Source: Bacteroidota bacterium
GTDB taxonomy: Bacteria; Bacteroidota; Bacteroidia; AKYH767-A; OLB10
Assembly (NCBI GenBank): GCA_016714535.1
Contig: JADKDR010000001.1
Location: 248,001 to 312,000, forward strand
Direction: 5' to 3'
Length of the DNA stretch: 64,000 bases
In this document: in pieces, positions 26,131 to 35,657 of the stretch
Layout: each line of letters begins with the position of its first letter
Numbering within the stretch: position 1 is the first letter of the stretch
Notes under the pieces: model-generated
What the model was told of the DNA's origin: nothing
Databases searched by the model: none
The model's input: only the letters and a program-made list of their open reading frames with translations
Position numbers and translations under genes: made by a program

Positions 26131-28947
26131 CTACCTGCTTAAATACAAATTCCTCTCTGAATAAATTTTTGTAAAAAACTCATCGTTCAAGTCATCTATA
26201 AAGTAGATGGCTTCTCCGGTTGATTTCATTTCAGGACCAAGTTCCTTATTTACATCCTGGAATTTTTCGAAACTAAACACCGGTATTTTTATAGCGTATC
26301 CTTTTTGAATTGGATTGAAAGTAAAGTCAGATAGTTTTTTTTCTCCCAGCATCAACTTGGTTGCATAATTTACATAGGGTTCGCTGTATGCTTTTGCTAT
26401 AAAAGGCACCGTGCGAGATGCGCGCGGGTTAGCCTCTATCACATACACCACTTCGTCTTTAATGGCAAACTGAATATTGATAAGACCTTTTACCTGCATT
26501 GCTTTAGCAATGCGGGCGGTATAATCTCTAATCTGATTAATCACATGATCGCTTAAATCGAAAGGCGGGAGCACTGCATTGCTATCTCCACTATGAATGC
26601 CTGCGGGCTCAATGTGTTCCATGATACCAATGATGTAACTATTATCTCCATCACAAATGGCATCGGCTTCGGCTTCTATAGCACGTTCAAGAAAGTGATC
26701 GAGCAATACTTTGTTGCCGGGTATATCATTGAGTAAATTAATAACATGTTGTTCCAACTCCTGCTCATTGATAACTATTTTCATGCTTTGTCCTCCCAAC
26801 ACATAAGAAGGGCGCACCAATAGCGGGAATCCTAATTGTCGTGAAAGCGCAATTGCCTGATCGGCATCTTCTATCACACCAAACTTTGGATACGGAATTT
26901 TTAAATCGCGAAGCAACGTTGAAAAGCTTCCGCGATCTTCTGCCAAATCAAGCGATTTAAAACTTGTACCTATAATTTTTATTCCATAGCGATCAAGCTT
27001 TTCAGCAAGCTTCAAAGCGGTTTGTCCACCAAGTTGAACAATGACACCTTCGGGCTTTTCGTGTAAAATGATATCGTAAATATGTTCCCAGAAAACCGGT
27101 TCAAAATATAGCTTATCACTTATATCAAAATCGGTACTTACGGTTTCAGGATTACAATTAATCATGATAGTTTCGTAACCACATTCACGCGCAGCAAGTA
27201 CACCATGTACACAACTATAATCAAACTCTATACCCTGACCAATGCGATTGGGCCCACTGCCAAGCACAATTATTTTTTTTCGGTCGCTTGCTATGCTTTC
27301 ATTTTCCTGATCGAACGTGGAATAATAATACGGTGTTTTTGCTTCAAACTCTGCAGCACAGGTATCAACTAATTTCCATACTCGTTTTATTTCAAATTCA
27401 TGTCGCTTATGAAACACCTGACTTTCGAGGCAGCCAATAAGATGGGCAATTTGCCGGTCGGCATACCCTTTTACTTTGGCTTCATAGAGCATCTCTTTAG
27501 AAACTGTATCAATTGTATATTTGCGTAAGTCCTGTTCAAATAAAACCAACTCTTCTATTTGGCGCAAAAACCAGGTATCAATCTTTGTAAGTTTATGAAT
27601 AGTAGTAACAGGAATTCCTAATTTGAGTGCATCGTAAATATGAAACAGCCTGTTCCAACTTGGATTAGCCAGGCTCTCAAGCAAAAAATTCTGATCTTTA
27701 TTTTCACGGCCATCCGCACCAAGACCATTGCGCTTTATTTCAAGCGACTGTGCTGCCTTTTGCAATGCTTCCTGAAAACTACGACCTATACCCATTGCCT
27801 CTCCAACCGACTTCATTTGCAAACCAAGGTGCCTATCGGCACCCTTGAATTTATCAAAATTCCAACGTGGAATTTTTACAATCACATAATCTATGGTAGG
27901 CTCAAAAAATGCAGATGTGGTTTTGGTAATCTGATTTTTTAATTCATCAAGATGATAACCAATAGCTAGCTTGGCAGCAATTTTTGCAATGGGATAGCCG
28001 GTAGCTTTACTAGCCAATGCCGAGGACCGCGATACTCGCGGGTTAATTTCGATTACTATAATTTCTTCTTCGTCTTCCGGATTCAATGCAAACTGAATGT
28101 TGCATCCACCGGCAAAATGCCCAATGCCATTCATACACTTAATGGCAAGATCGCGCATACGCTGATACGTGACATCGCTAAGGGTCATGGCCGGTGCTAC
28201 CGTTACACTATCACCGGTGTGAATTCCCATGGGGTCAAAATTTTCTATCGAACAAATGATGATGACATTGCCATTGCCATCACGCAATAATTCAAGTTCA
28301 TACTCTTTCCATCCTTTAATGCTCTTTTCAATCAATACTTCGTGCACAGGGGAAGCATGCAAACCACGTGTAAGCGCCTGATCAAAATCGGCCGCTTCAT
28401 TTACAAACCCACCTCCGGTTCCACCTAAGGTAAAGGATGGCCGTATTACTAATGGGAAACCAATTTCCTGAGCAATCTCTTTGCCTTCAAGAAAAGAAGT
28501 TGCTGTTCTGCCTTTGCAAACACCTGCATTTAACTCTATCATTCGTAAACGAAAAAGTTCTCGGTCTTCAGTAGTGCGAATGGCATCTGTGTTTACACCA
28601 ATCATTTCTACCTGATACTTTTTCCATATACCTGCTTTTTCACATTCAATTGCAAGATTCAAAGCAGTTTGGCCTCCCATAGTAGGCAGTACGGCATCTA
28701 TTTTATGCTTCTCAAGAATTTCAACTATTGATTTTCGTGTAAGGGGTTTTAAATAAACATTGTCGGCAGTAATGGGGTCGGTCATGATGGTTGCAGGATT
28801 ACTGTTGATAAGCGTTACCTCAATACCCTCTTCTTTTAAAGAGCGGGCGGCTTGTGTTCCTGAATAGTCAAATTCGCATGCTTGACCAATGATTATTGGC
28901 CCGCTGCCAATAATTAATACAGATTTTAGATTTTGATTACGTGGCAT
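26131..28947 (-). CDS. carB: Carbamoyl-phosphate synthase large subunit
   Basis: 938 residues from ATG 28947 (MPRNQNLKSVLIIGSGP); the frame extends to a TTG at 28962, but the ATG gives the usual start. Two tandem ATP-grasp halves are seen (first from residue ~10, second beginning IVLGSGPNRIGQGIEFDY near ~555), each with its own FDYSG/FDYSC and NPRxSR motifs. They make carbamoyl phosphate from bicarbonate, ammonia (delivered by CarA) and two ATP, for arginine and pyrimidine synthesis. The protein ends at NLYLSR just after the second half: the ~130-residue MGS-like allosteric domain of E. coli CarB is absent. carA is not adjacent. Confidence 0.96.
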   Translation of the reverse strand: MPRNQNLKSVLIIGSGPIIIGQACEFDYSGTQAARSLKEEGIEVTLINSNPATIMTDPITADNVYLKPLTRKSIVEILEKHKIDAVLPTMGGQTALNLAIECEKAGIWKKYQVEMIGVNTDAIRTTEDRELFRLRMIELNAGVCKGRTATSFLEGKEIAQEIGFPLVIRPSFTLGGTGGGFVNEAADFDQALTRGLHASPVHEVLIEKSIKGWKEYELELLRDGNGNVIIICSIENFDPMGIHTGDSVTVAPAMTLSDVTYQRMRDLAIKCMNGIGHFAGGCNIQFALNPEDEEEIIVIEINPRVSRSSALASKATGYPIAKIAAKLAIGYHLDELKNQITKTTSAFFEPTIDYVIVKIPRWNFDKFKGADRHLGLQMKSVGEAMGIGRSFQEALQKAAQSLEIKRNGLGADGRENKDQNFLLESLANPSWNRLFHIYDALKLGIPVTTIHKLTKIDTWFLRQIEELVLFEQDLRKYTIDTVSKEMLYEAKVKGYADRQIAHLIGCLESQVFHKRHEFEIKRVWKLVDTCAAEFEAKTPYYYSTFDQENESIASDRKKIIVLGSGPNRIGQGIEFDYSCVHGVLAARECGYETIMINCNPETVSTDFDISDKLYFEPVFWEHIYDIILHEKPEGVIVQLGGQTALKLAEKLDRYGIKIIGTSFKSLDLAEDRGSFSTLLRDLKIPYPKFGVIEDADQAIALSRQLGFPLLVRPSYVLGGQSMKIVINEQELEQHVINLLNDIPGNKVLLDHFLERAIEAEADAICDGDNSYIIGIMEHIEPAGIHSGDSNAVLPPFDLSDHVINQIRDYTARIAKAMQVKGLINIQFAIKDEVVYVIEANPRASRTVPFIAKAYSEPYVNYATKLMLGEKKLSDFTFNPIQKGYAIKIPVFSFEKFQDVNKELGPEMKSTGEAIYFIDDLNDEFFTKIYSERNLYLSR

Positions 28948-29202
28948 ATATTTAAAGGGCAATTAACATGAGAGTTTTCAAATGTTTAAAAGTAGACTTT
29001 GGATATTTTAAGTTTAACAAAATTATTTTGAACCTTCGCCAAAATAATTGACTTACTTTCTAACACTATGTTTATCTTTGAAATTCTTCTATTTAGAATT
29101 TTATTTAGCATTGGTATCATTTACTTACCTGCCAATTCTATAACTGCTAAAAAAATTCGCTTGCGAAATTAATTTAATAAGTAAAACGCCATTCCAAATA
29201 TT

Positions 29203-30066
29203 ATGAACAATAACGAAGGTTTTATTCATTATGATGCGTATCATTTGTATTACCAGCGATTTGGAACAGGGCCTAAGGTTTTGCTTGCGTTTCATGGTTT
29301 TGATGGCAACTCTGCCGATTTTGAAAAACTCCAAATTTCGTTGGGTATTGATTATTCCATATTTTCTTTTGACTTATTTTTCCATGGTAAAAGTTATATT
29401 GATCAATCGGTAGATGATCCTATTCTGAATGATACCACATTTGGCGACCTCATTCAATTTTTTCTTGACAAGCATCAACTTAAAAAAACTTCGTTACTCG
29501 GCTATTCCCTTGGAGGTAAACTTGCAATGGGCCTTGTAGAAGTTATGCCTTATAAATGGGAAAATATTTTTCTGATTGCCAGCGATGGCTTCAAGCAGAG
29601 TTTGTGGAATAATTTTGTAGCAAGTACTACCTTGGGGCAATTAATTTTTGAACGGGTAATTCGTCATCCACAAATTTTTGTAAAAGTGGCTGCCGTGATG
29701 AAGCGCGTAAAACTCCTTCCACATAAGTTGCATAGTTTTCTGTTGTTGCAAATGGAATCGCCCGAAAAGCGGAAAAAAGTTTATGATGTATTATTATTAT
29801 ATCGGGAGTATAGGCCCAACATCAGCCGTTTAGGAAATATTTGCAAACGCTATCAAATCAACTTACAAGTTATTGCAGGCAAAAATGATGAGATTGTTCC
29901 GCCACAACCCATGATTGAATTTATGCAAGGTGTAAACTTTGGCAATATGCATTTATTGAATTGCGCTCATAATCTACTTGATCTCCCAAACGAACTTGCA
30001 ACTATTGTAAAGAATAATTTATTGCACACGGTATCGTGGGAAATGAAGGCTGCACAAAATGTGTAA
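29203..30066 (+). CDS. Alpha/beta-fold hydrolase
   Basis: 287 residues of the alpha/beta-hydrolase fold: oxyanion HG at 31-32 (AFHGFDGN), nucleophile Ser102 in GYSLGG, an acidic residue in AGKNDEIVPP (near 228), and His256 in NCAHNLL. The catalytic triad is complete. There is no signal peptide, so it is cytoplasmic. A helical lid region (~130-190) is moderately basic. The substrate (ester, lactone or thioester) cannot be read from sequence. It is divergent from carB and followed by a ~320-base gap. Confidence 0.8.
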   Translation: MNNNEGFIHYDAYHLYYQRFGTGPKVLLAFHGFDGNSADFEKLQISLGIDYSIFSFDLFFHGKSYIDQSVDDPILNDTTFGDLIQFFLDKHQLKKTSLLGYSLGGKLAMGLVEVMPYKWENIFLIASDGFKQSLWNNFVASTTLGQLIFERVIRHPQIFVKVAAVMKRVKLLPHKLHSFLLLQMESPEKRKKVYDVLLLYREYRPNISRLGNICKRYQINLQVIAGKNDEIVPPQPMIEFMQGVNFGNMHLLNCAHNLLDLPNELATIVKNNLLHTVSWEMKAAQNV

Positions 30067-30389
30067 GCAATAATGTGATTTTATTATTTTCTTTAAGCAA
30101 TCTGAAGTAAGTGCTTAAATAAACTCTTTTTAATTATTCATGTATTTTTTCATCACATTATTACATGCTTATTAGCGACAATAGCGAAGTAGGATAGGCA
30201 ATTTGCGAAACTCCAAATTAATCTCTTGTTATTATCGAACAATAAGTGTGTTGGCATGAGGTTAATCGCGAAATATTTTTTAATAAGATTTCTTTATTAT
30301 TTGCAACATGTATATTTGCGCGCATTAATTCATTTAATAACCACAGAAAATAATAAATCAGCATATTTTTGTGCTACCTAATAAACACT
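30067..30389 (+). promoter_or_regulatory. Intergenic region with a -7 element for the pRiA4b-like gene
   Basis: No gene seen in 323 bases. TATATTTG at 30311-30318 is a perfect TAnnTTTG, 72 bases upstream of ATG 30390. No clear -33 element or terminator is visible. Confidence 0.45.
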
Positions 30390-31025
30390 ATGGCATCTTA
30401 CCGTTTTAGAATTACTTTTGAAGATTACGATGATATATCGCGTGATATCGATATTAAACCCTCTCAAACTTTTCGCGATTTACATAACTGCATACAGGAG
30501 TCAATAAAGTTTGACAACAGTAAGGCGGCCGCCTTTTACATGAGCAACGACCACTGGATAAAGGGGAGAGAAATAGCCTCAGAACCACGTATATTAAAAG
30601 ACGGAAGCGAAGTTACCGTAATGGACCAGGCTGTAATGAATAAATTTATAAACGACCCTCATCAAAAAATATATTATGAATTTGATACCTGGACATTTTT
30701 TGTGGAACTTATAAAAATAAACGTTGAAAAGGATGACAAATCAGTATATCCACGCTGTGTAAAATCAAGTGGCGATGCCCCCAAGCAATACAAAATGCTT
30801 CCTTCGCTGCCGGGCATTGATGAATTAGCATTACCTGTGCTGCCCGGTGAAGATTTGGAACCCGATGATTTGGACATAATAGAAACCGAAACAGAATTAA
30901 TTGCAGAAACTGAAGAAGCTATAGACATAGATGAAAACCTGGAAGGTTTTGGAGTAGAAGAAGAAGAAAAAAGTGAAACCGAAGACGAAGGCAGTTTTTT
31001 TGAAGGAGAACCAGAAAGCGAATAA
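30390..31025 (+). CDS. pRiA4b ORF-3-like domain protein with acidic C-terminal tail
   Basis: 211 residues from ATG 30390 (MASYRFRITFEDYDD). An upstream in-frame start at 30369 adds seven residues with no support. Residues 1 to ~140 match the plasmid pRiA4b ORF-3-like fold (YRF.I...D......DI.PSQTF.DLH..IQ.S......H...FY.S...W), a family named from a plasmid ORF and seen widely as a single-domain chromosomal protein of unknown role. The C-terminal ~65 residues are very acidic (runs of E with D). miaA starts 14 bases after the stop, so the two are likely co-transcribed. Confidence 0.65.
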   Translation: MASYRFRITFEDYDDISRDIDIKPSQTFRDLHNCIQESIKFDNSKAAAFYMSNDHWIKGREIASEPRILKDGSEVTVMDQAVMNKFINDPHQKIYYEFDTWTFFVELIKINVEKDDKSVYPRCVKSSGDAPKQYKMLPSLPGIDELALPVLPGEDLEPDDLDIIETETELIAETEEAIDIDENLEGFGVEEEEKSETEDEGSFFEGEPESE

Positions 31026-31039
31026 CCACAACAATTAGC

Positions 31040-31885
31040 TTGAAAACCACACTAGTGGCCATTTGCGGCCCTACCGCAATTGGCAAAACTGAAGTAGCTA
31101 TTGAATATGCACAACGCCATCAAACAGAAATAGTTAGTTTTGACTCACGGCAATTTTTTAAGGAGCTTAGCATAGGCACTGCTAAACCAAGTAACGAGGA
31201 GTTAAAAAAAGTACCGCATCACTTTGTCAACTCACATTCTATTCAGCGTGCATATAATGCAGGCACGTATGCCCAGGAGGCTAACTTGGTAATTAGCGAT
31301 TTAGCCAAAAAATATTCTACCATAATCCTGGTTGGGGGTTCGGGACTTTACTTGCAATCTTTGCTATACGGATTCGATTCGATACCTTCTATAAATGCAG
31401 ACACACGACAACATATAAAAAAACTTTTTGACGAGAAGGGCCTGGAATTTTTGCAACAAGAAATATTAAAACACGATGCCGGTTATGCGGCCACTGTGGA
31501 TATTCATAATCCGGCACGACTGATGCGGGCACTTGAGGTATTTTATCAAACCGGCAAACCCTACACATCCTTCCTTGCAAAAAAAGAAAACCAAATGCCC
31601 TATAAGGTTGAGTACAAGTATTTAACCATGAACCGGCAGGAATTGTATAGCCGTATTAATAAACGCGTAGATGCTATGATAGAAGCCGGGCTAGAGGCAG
31701 AATGCAGGAGCCTGCTTGCTTATCGTAATCACCATGCATTGCAAACTGTGGGGTACAAAGAAATGTTTGAGTATATAGATGAAGACATGACGTTGGAAAT
31801 GTGCATTGATAAAATTAAGCAACACACGCGCAACTATGCGAAAAGGCAAATTACATGGTTTTCGAAAATGGTGGCTAATGCATGA
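31040..31885 (+). CDS. miaA: tRNA dimethylallyltransferase
   Basis: A 281-residue MiaA: P-loop GPTAIGKT at 10-17, DSRQFF (35-40) in the DSxQxY position, AKPS.EE, VGGSGLY, and the anticodon-loop-binding segment ending YAKRQITWF. It adds a dimethylallyl group to A37 of tRNAs that read codons beginning with U. The start is TTG at 31040; no in-frame ATG or GTG lies upstream in a suitable place. It is slightly shorter than the ~300 residues usual for the family. Confidence 0.93.
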   Translation: MKTTLVAICGPTAIGKTEVAIEYAQRHQTEIVSFDSRQFFKELSIGTAKPSNEELKKVPHHFVNSHSIQRAYNAGTYAQEANLVISDLAKKYSTIILVGGSGLYLQSLLYGFDSIPSINADTRQHIKKLFDEKGLEFLQQEILKHDAGYAATVDIHNPARLMRALEVFYQTGKPYTSFLAKKENQMPYKVEYKYLTMNRQELYSRINKRVDAMIEAGLEAECRSLLAYRNHHALQTVGYKEMFEYIDEDMTLEMCIDKIKQHTRNYAKRQITWFSKMVANA

Positions 31886-32191
31886 ATGATTAAAACCGTA
31901 ATCGTTTTTTTTATTCGATAATTTCTTGTTGACTGTATTAATTCTCTTATTCTTTCACAAATTTAACTCCCAATACATCCCTGGCAATTGGCATCTGAAG
32001 GAAATCACCCCCCCGCAAATCCCTTGCCAGATTTGGGCTTTGGAAGAATGCAATTTTTCATCTTAGTTTGGTATTAAAAATTAATTGATATAAATATAAA
32101 TTAATTTTCGATTGGCAAAATAAAATTCCATTAGTGGCAGACGAAGTATATTTTAGAAACAACTATGTATCAGAAAGAAACCAAAGATTTC
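31886..32191. other. Intergenic region before tRNA-Leu
   Basis: About 300 AT-rich bases with no gene; no strong terminator after miaA. Confidence 0.45.
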
Positions 32192-32199
32192 TACCTTTG
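32192..32199 (+). promoter_or_regulatory. tRNA-Leu promoter -7 element
   Basis: TACCTTTG fits TAnnTTTG and ends 21 bases before the mature tRNA 5' end, leaving a short 5' leader for RNase P. Confidence 0.5.
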
Positions 32200-32220
32200 C
32201 GCCTCTCAAAAAAAACTCCT

Positions 32221-32300
32221 GCCCAGGTGGCGAAATTGGTAGACGCACCATCTTGAGGGGGTGGCGGGCAACCGTGCTGGTTCGAATCCAGTCCTGGGCA
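32221..32300 (+). tRNA. tRNA-Leu (anticodon GAG)
   Basis: An 80-base class II tRNA: acceptor GCCCAGG/CCTGGGC, anticodon stem CCATC/GGTGG around loop TTGAGGG, a long variable arm (CGG/CCG stem), T-loop TTCGAAT, discriminator A. CCA is not encoded. Confidence 0.95.
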
Positions 32301-32448
32301 CTACACTCATTTCACTTTTTTCTAAAAAGCCATTGGCTTTTAGATACCATTGCTTCCTGCATCGTACCAAAAAAAATAACCGTGATTTTATTCGTAAGTT
32401 ATTTTCAATAAGTTGCACATCATACTTAATACTTATTAATTTGCACAC

Positions 32449-33993
32449 ATGGCAAACAACGAAGAATTATTTAAGAACATTATTTCGCATAGTAAAGAGT
32501 ATGGATTTATTTTCCAATCGAGCGAGATATACGATGGGCTAAGTGCCGTATATGATTATGGACAAAGCGGTGCTTTGCTAAAAAATAACTTGCGCGAATA
32601 TTGGTGGCGCAGTATGGTGCAAATGAATGAAAACATAGCAGGTATAGATGCTGCTATTTTTATGCACCCTACCACATGGAAAGCATCGGGACATGTGGAT
32701 GCCTTTAGCGACCCATTAATAGACAACCGCGATAGCAAGAAACGATATCGTGCCGATGTTCTTATTGAAGAACATGTGGCGAAAATCGAAACCAAAATTG
32801 AAAAAGAAGTAGAAAAGGCTAAGGCGCGTTTTGGAGAAAGCTTTGACCCAACCATTTACCGCCAAACCAATCCACGTGTGATGGAATATCAGAAAAAAGT
32901 GGATGAAATAAATGCAAGGTTTAAGTCGAGTCTTGATGCGGGAGATCTTGATCAGGTTAAGCAACTAGTAATTGATCTTGAAATTACATGCCCGGTAAGC
33001 GGTACACGCAACTGGACTGATGTACGTCAGTTTAATCTGATGTTTAATACGCAATTAGGTTCGGTAAGCGAAGAAGCTTCTACCATCTACCTTCGTCCTG
33101 AAACTGCCCAGGGTATATTTGTCAATTTTTTGAATGTTCAAAAAACAGGAAGGATGAAAATTCCGTTTGGCATAGCCCAAACCGGAAAAGCATTTCGAAA
33201 TGAGATTGTTGCTCGTCAGTTTATATTCCGCATGCGCGAATTTGAACAGATGGAAATGCAATACTTTGTAAAACCTGGAACAGAACTTGAGTGGTACGAA
33301 AAATGGAAAACAACACGCTTAGCATGGCATCGCGCCCTTGGTTTTGCAACAAATAAATATCGCTTTCATGATCATTTAAAACTAGCGCACTATGCCAATG
33401 CTGCATGCGATATTGAATTTGAATTTCCTTTTGGTTTTAAGGAATTAGAAGGTATACACTCGCGCACCGATTACGATCTTAAGCGCCATGAAGAGTTTTC
33501 AGGAAAAAGACTACAGTATTTTGATTCGGAAGAAAACATTAGCTATGTGCCATATGTTATAGAAACTTCGATTGGGCTTGACCGATTGTTTCTTGCAACC
33601 TTGTCAGCAGCCTATACACATGAACAGCTCGAAGATGGCAGCGACCGTGTTGTGCTCAAAATACCACCACCGCTAGCACCTATAAAAGTGGCCGTGTTGC
33701 CACTTATAAAAAAAGATGGCCTGCCCGAAAAAGCGCGTCAGGTAATGGATGCATTGAAAATGGATGTCATGTGTTTTTACGAAGAAAAAGATGCCATAGG
33801 TAAACGTTACCGCAGGCAAGATGCAATAGGCACACCATATTGTATCACGATTGATCATCAAACATTGAACGATGACACGGTAACCATACGCTTTCGCGAT
33901 GATATGAAGCAGGAGCGAATATCAGTAAGCGAAGTTAATGCCATAGTTGATGCCAAAGTGAATATGAAAAATTTATTGATGGGTATTCTTTAG
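32449..33993 (+). CDS. glyS: Glycine--tRNA ligase (dimeric type)
   Basis: A 514-residue class II synthetase of the single-chain alpha2 type found in Bacteroidota, eukaryotes and archaea, not the alpha2beta2 enzyme of E. coli. Seen: motif 2 region AFRNEIVARQFIFRMREFEQMEMQ written here by its key residues F-R-N-E and R-E-F-E-Q; motif 3 as ETSIGLDRLFLA; and a C-terminal anticodon-binding domain starting PPPLAPIKVAVLPL. An insertion rich in E/K (residues ~105-185) lies between motifs 1 and 2, as is common in this group. It starts 149 bases after tRNA-Leu. Confidence 0.96.
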   Translation: MANNEELFKNIISHSKEYGFIFQSSEIYDGLSAVYDYGQSGALLKNNLREYWWRSMVQMNENIAGIDAAIFMHPTTWKASGHVDAFSDPLIDNRDSKKRYRADVLIEEHVAKIETKIEKEVEKAKARFGESFDPTIYRQTNPRVMEYQKKVDEINARFKSSLDAGDLDQVKQLVIDLEITCPVSGTRNWTDVRQFNLMFNTQLGSVSEEASTIYLRPETAQGIFVNFLNVQKTGRMKIPFGIAQTGKAFRNEIVARQFIFRMREFEQMEMQYFVKPGTELEWYEKWKTTRLAWHRALGFATNKYRFHDHLKLAHYANAACDIEFEFPFGFKELEGIHSRTDYDLKRHEEFSGKRLQYFDSEENISYVPYVIETSIGLDRLFLATLSAAYTHEQLEDGSDRVVLKIPPPLAPIKVAVLPLIKKDGLPEKARQVMDALKMDVMCFYEEKDAIGKRYRRQDAIGTPYCITIDHQTLNDDTVTIRFRDDMKQERISVSEVNAIVDAKVNMKNLLMGIL

Positions 33994-34112
33994 TTTTGAT
34001 TTACCTTGCCTTGATTATTTTTTAAAAAAAATAATTTAACTTTAAAACGCATAGCATCCTTCATAAATTAAGAATTCGCCCCGGCAAATGAAAATGTAAA
34101 AACGCAAAAAGA

Positions 34113-34832
34113 ATGCTTGACAAAATAGATCTCGAAAACATTCTGTTTCTGGATATCGAAACCGTTCCGGGATGCAGCAGTTTTGATGAACTCGAAGAGG
34201 AGCTCAAAGAAATGTGGTTGCGTAAAGCTGAGTTTTTAAAGAAAGAAGAAGGGCAATCGAACAGGGACATCTATTCACGCGCAGGCATATTTGCAGAATT
34301 TGGAAAAATTGTATGTATTTCATGTGGCTATTTTTATTTTTCGAAAGGAGAACGAAAGTTCAGGCTGAAGTCTTTTGCCAGCCATAATGAAACTGAACTG
34401 CTCGAAGACTTTAGCATATTATTAAAACAGCATTTTAACAAGCCACAACATTTACTGTGTGCGCATAACGGAAAGGAATTTGATTTCCCCTACATTGTAC
34501 GTAGAATGATTATCAATAACATTGATGTGCCAGCAATAATGGATATTGTGATGAAAAAACCCTGGGAGGTGCAACACCTTGACACGATGGAGTTGTGGAA
34601 ATTTGGTGACTACAAAAATTACACGCCACTAAATTTGCTTGCTTATGTACTCGAAATAGAAAGCCCAAAGGATGATATTGATGGAAGCATGGTGCATTGG
34701 GTATATTGGCAAGAAAAAGATCTCGAACGCATAACCACCTATTGCAGCAAAGATGTTATTACCATTGCACAAATTATTTTACGCTATAAAAAACTAAACT
34801 TGCTGCAGCAGGAAGAAATCATCAAATTATAA
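34113..34832 (+). CDS. DEDDy-type 3'-5' exonuclease domain protein
   Basis: A 239-residue ribonuclease-H-fold protein with three exonuclease motifs: DIET (D14, E16), HNGKEFDFPYI (motif II, NxxxFD) and YCSKD (motif III, YxxxD), i.e. DEDDy class. It matches the 'predicted 3'-5' exonuclease related to PolB exonuclease domain' family of Bacteroidota. DNA or RNA substrate is not known from sequence. The stop overlaps the next start (TAATG), so it is translationally coupled to the barrel protein that follows, a pairing with no obvious functional logic. Confidence 0.8.
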   Translation: MLDKIDLENILFLDIETVPGCSSFDELEEELKEMWLRKAEFLKKEEGQSNRDIYSRAGIFAEFGKIVCISCGYFYFSKGERKFRLKSFASHNETELLEDFSILLKQHFNKPQHLLCAHNGKEFDFPYIVRRMIINNIDVPAIMDIVMKKPWEVQHLDTMELWKFGDYKNYTPLNLLAYVLEIESPKDDIDGSMVHWVYWQEKDLERITTYCSKDVITIAQIILRYKKLNLLQQEEIIKL

Positions 34833-35536
34833 TGAACACGTATAAAAATATCACGGTATTGCTTTTGTTATTTTGTTTGTCTTTCGCCTGCGCGCAAGCA
34901 CAGTCATCACGCAAAACCAAAGAAGAGCGCGAAGCAGAGGAGCAAAAAAGGATTGAAAATTTGTGGAATTATCAAAATGGATACATAGCTGTATCAGCAG
35001 GCTATGGTATTGGAAATTATTTTAACTCGATACTTGATACATTATTGGTTGACTTATGGACTCGTAAAACGAAGGATAATGCAATAGGTACCATCTATTT
35101 AAAATATGATCGAGTTTATCGTTCAGGCATGAGTTTTGGCGTTAGCGGTGCATATTTAAAAATAATTCAGGAGGGAACGATTGGCACTTACGACTCTCTG
35201 CGAAATGAAAATACGGGTGAGTTTAGTTATAACACCTTCAGCATTTTATTGCGAGGGAGCTATCATTTTAAAGTAACCAGGCATACAACAATTTATGGTG
35301 GGCTTGGGTTAGGTTTCAGGCAAGGATATTTTCTTTATACAGATAATGACCCTAAATTCAGACCTGATATTTTAAAAGAGAACAATTATAATTTCCCTAT
35401 TGGGGCAGAACTTACTCTTGGAACAAGAATTTTCTTTAGTCCAAAGATGGCAGGCTATGTAGAGGTTGGCCTTGCAAAATCGGTGATGCAATTTGGACTA
35501 ACATACAGGATAAAAATGAAAGAAGTAACGAAATAA
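34832..35536 (+). CDS. Outer-membrane beta-barrel-like protein
   Basis: A 234-residue protein with a signal peptide (core to residue ~20, ending AQAQ) and a short charged linker rich in E/K/R (residues 24-40). Alternating-hydrophobicity strands follow, with G/Y/F-rich segments (SAGYGIGNYF, FGVSGAYLKI, YGGLGLGFRQGYF) and a final strand ending in FGLTYRIKM, as in small 8-stranded outer-membrane barrels (OmpW/PorT-like fold). No specific family recognised. It overlaps the preceding exonuclease gene by one base. Confidence 0.65.
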   Translation: MNTYKNITVLLLLFCLSFACAQAQSSRKTKEEREAEEQKRIENLWNYQNGYIAVSAGYGIGNYFNSILDTLLVDLWTRKTKDNAIGTIYLKYDRVYRSGMSFGVSGAYLKIIQEGTIGTYDSLRNENTGEFSYNTFSILLRGSYHFKVTRHTTIYGGLGLGFRQGYFLYTDNDPKFRPDILKENNYNFPIGAELTLGTRIFFSPKMAGYVEVGLAKSVMQFGLTYRIKMKEVTK

Positions 35537-35657
35537 TATCGTAAGGGTTAACAAACAGAAAAACAATTTACGCCCAATTAGATTAATTGTTGTAATTGAA
35601 AAACGAAGTGGTATAAAAAAAGGCTGACTATAATAACTTGATAAAAAAATTGCCTCG

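Noticed and set aside
34020..34045. Terminator after glyS
   Set aside because: The palindrome is A/T only and lacks a GC stem, so it cannot be called a rho-independent terminator.
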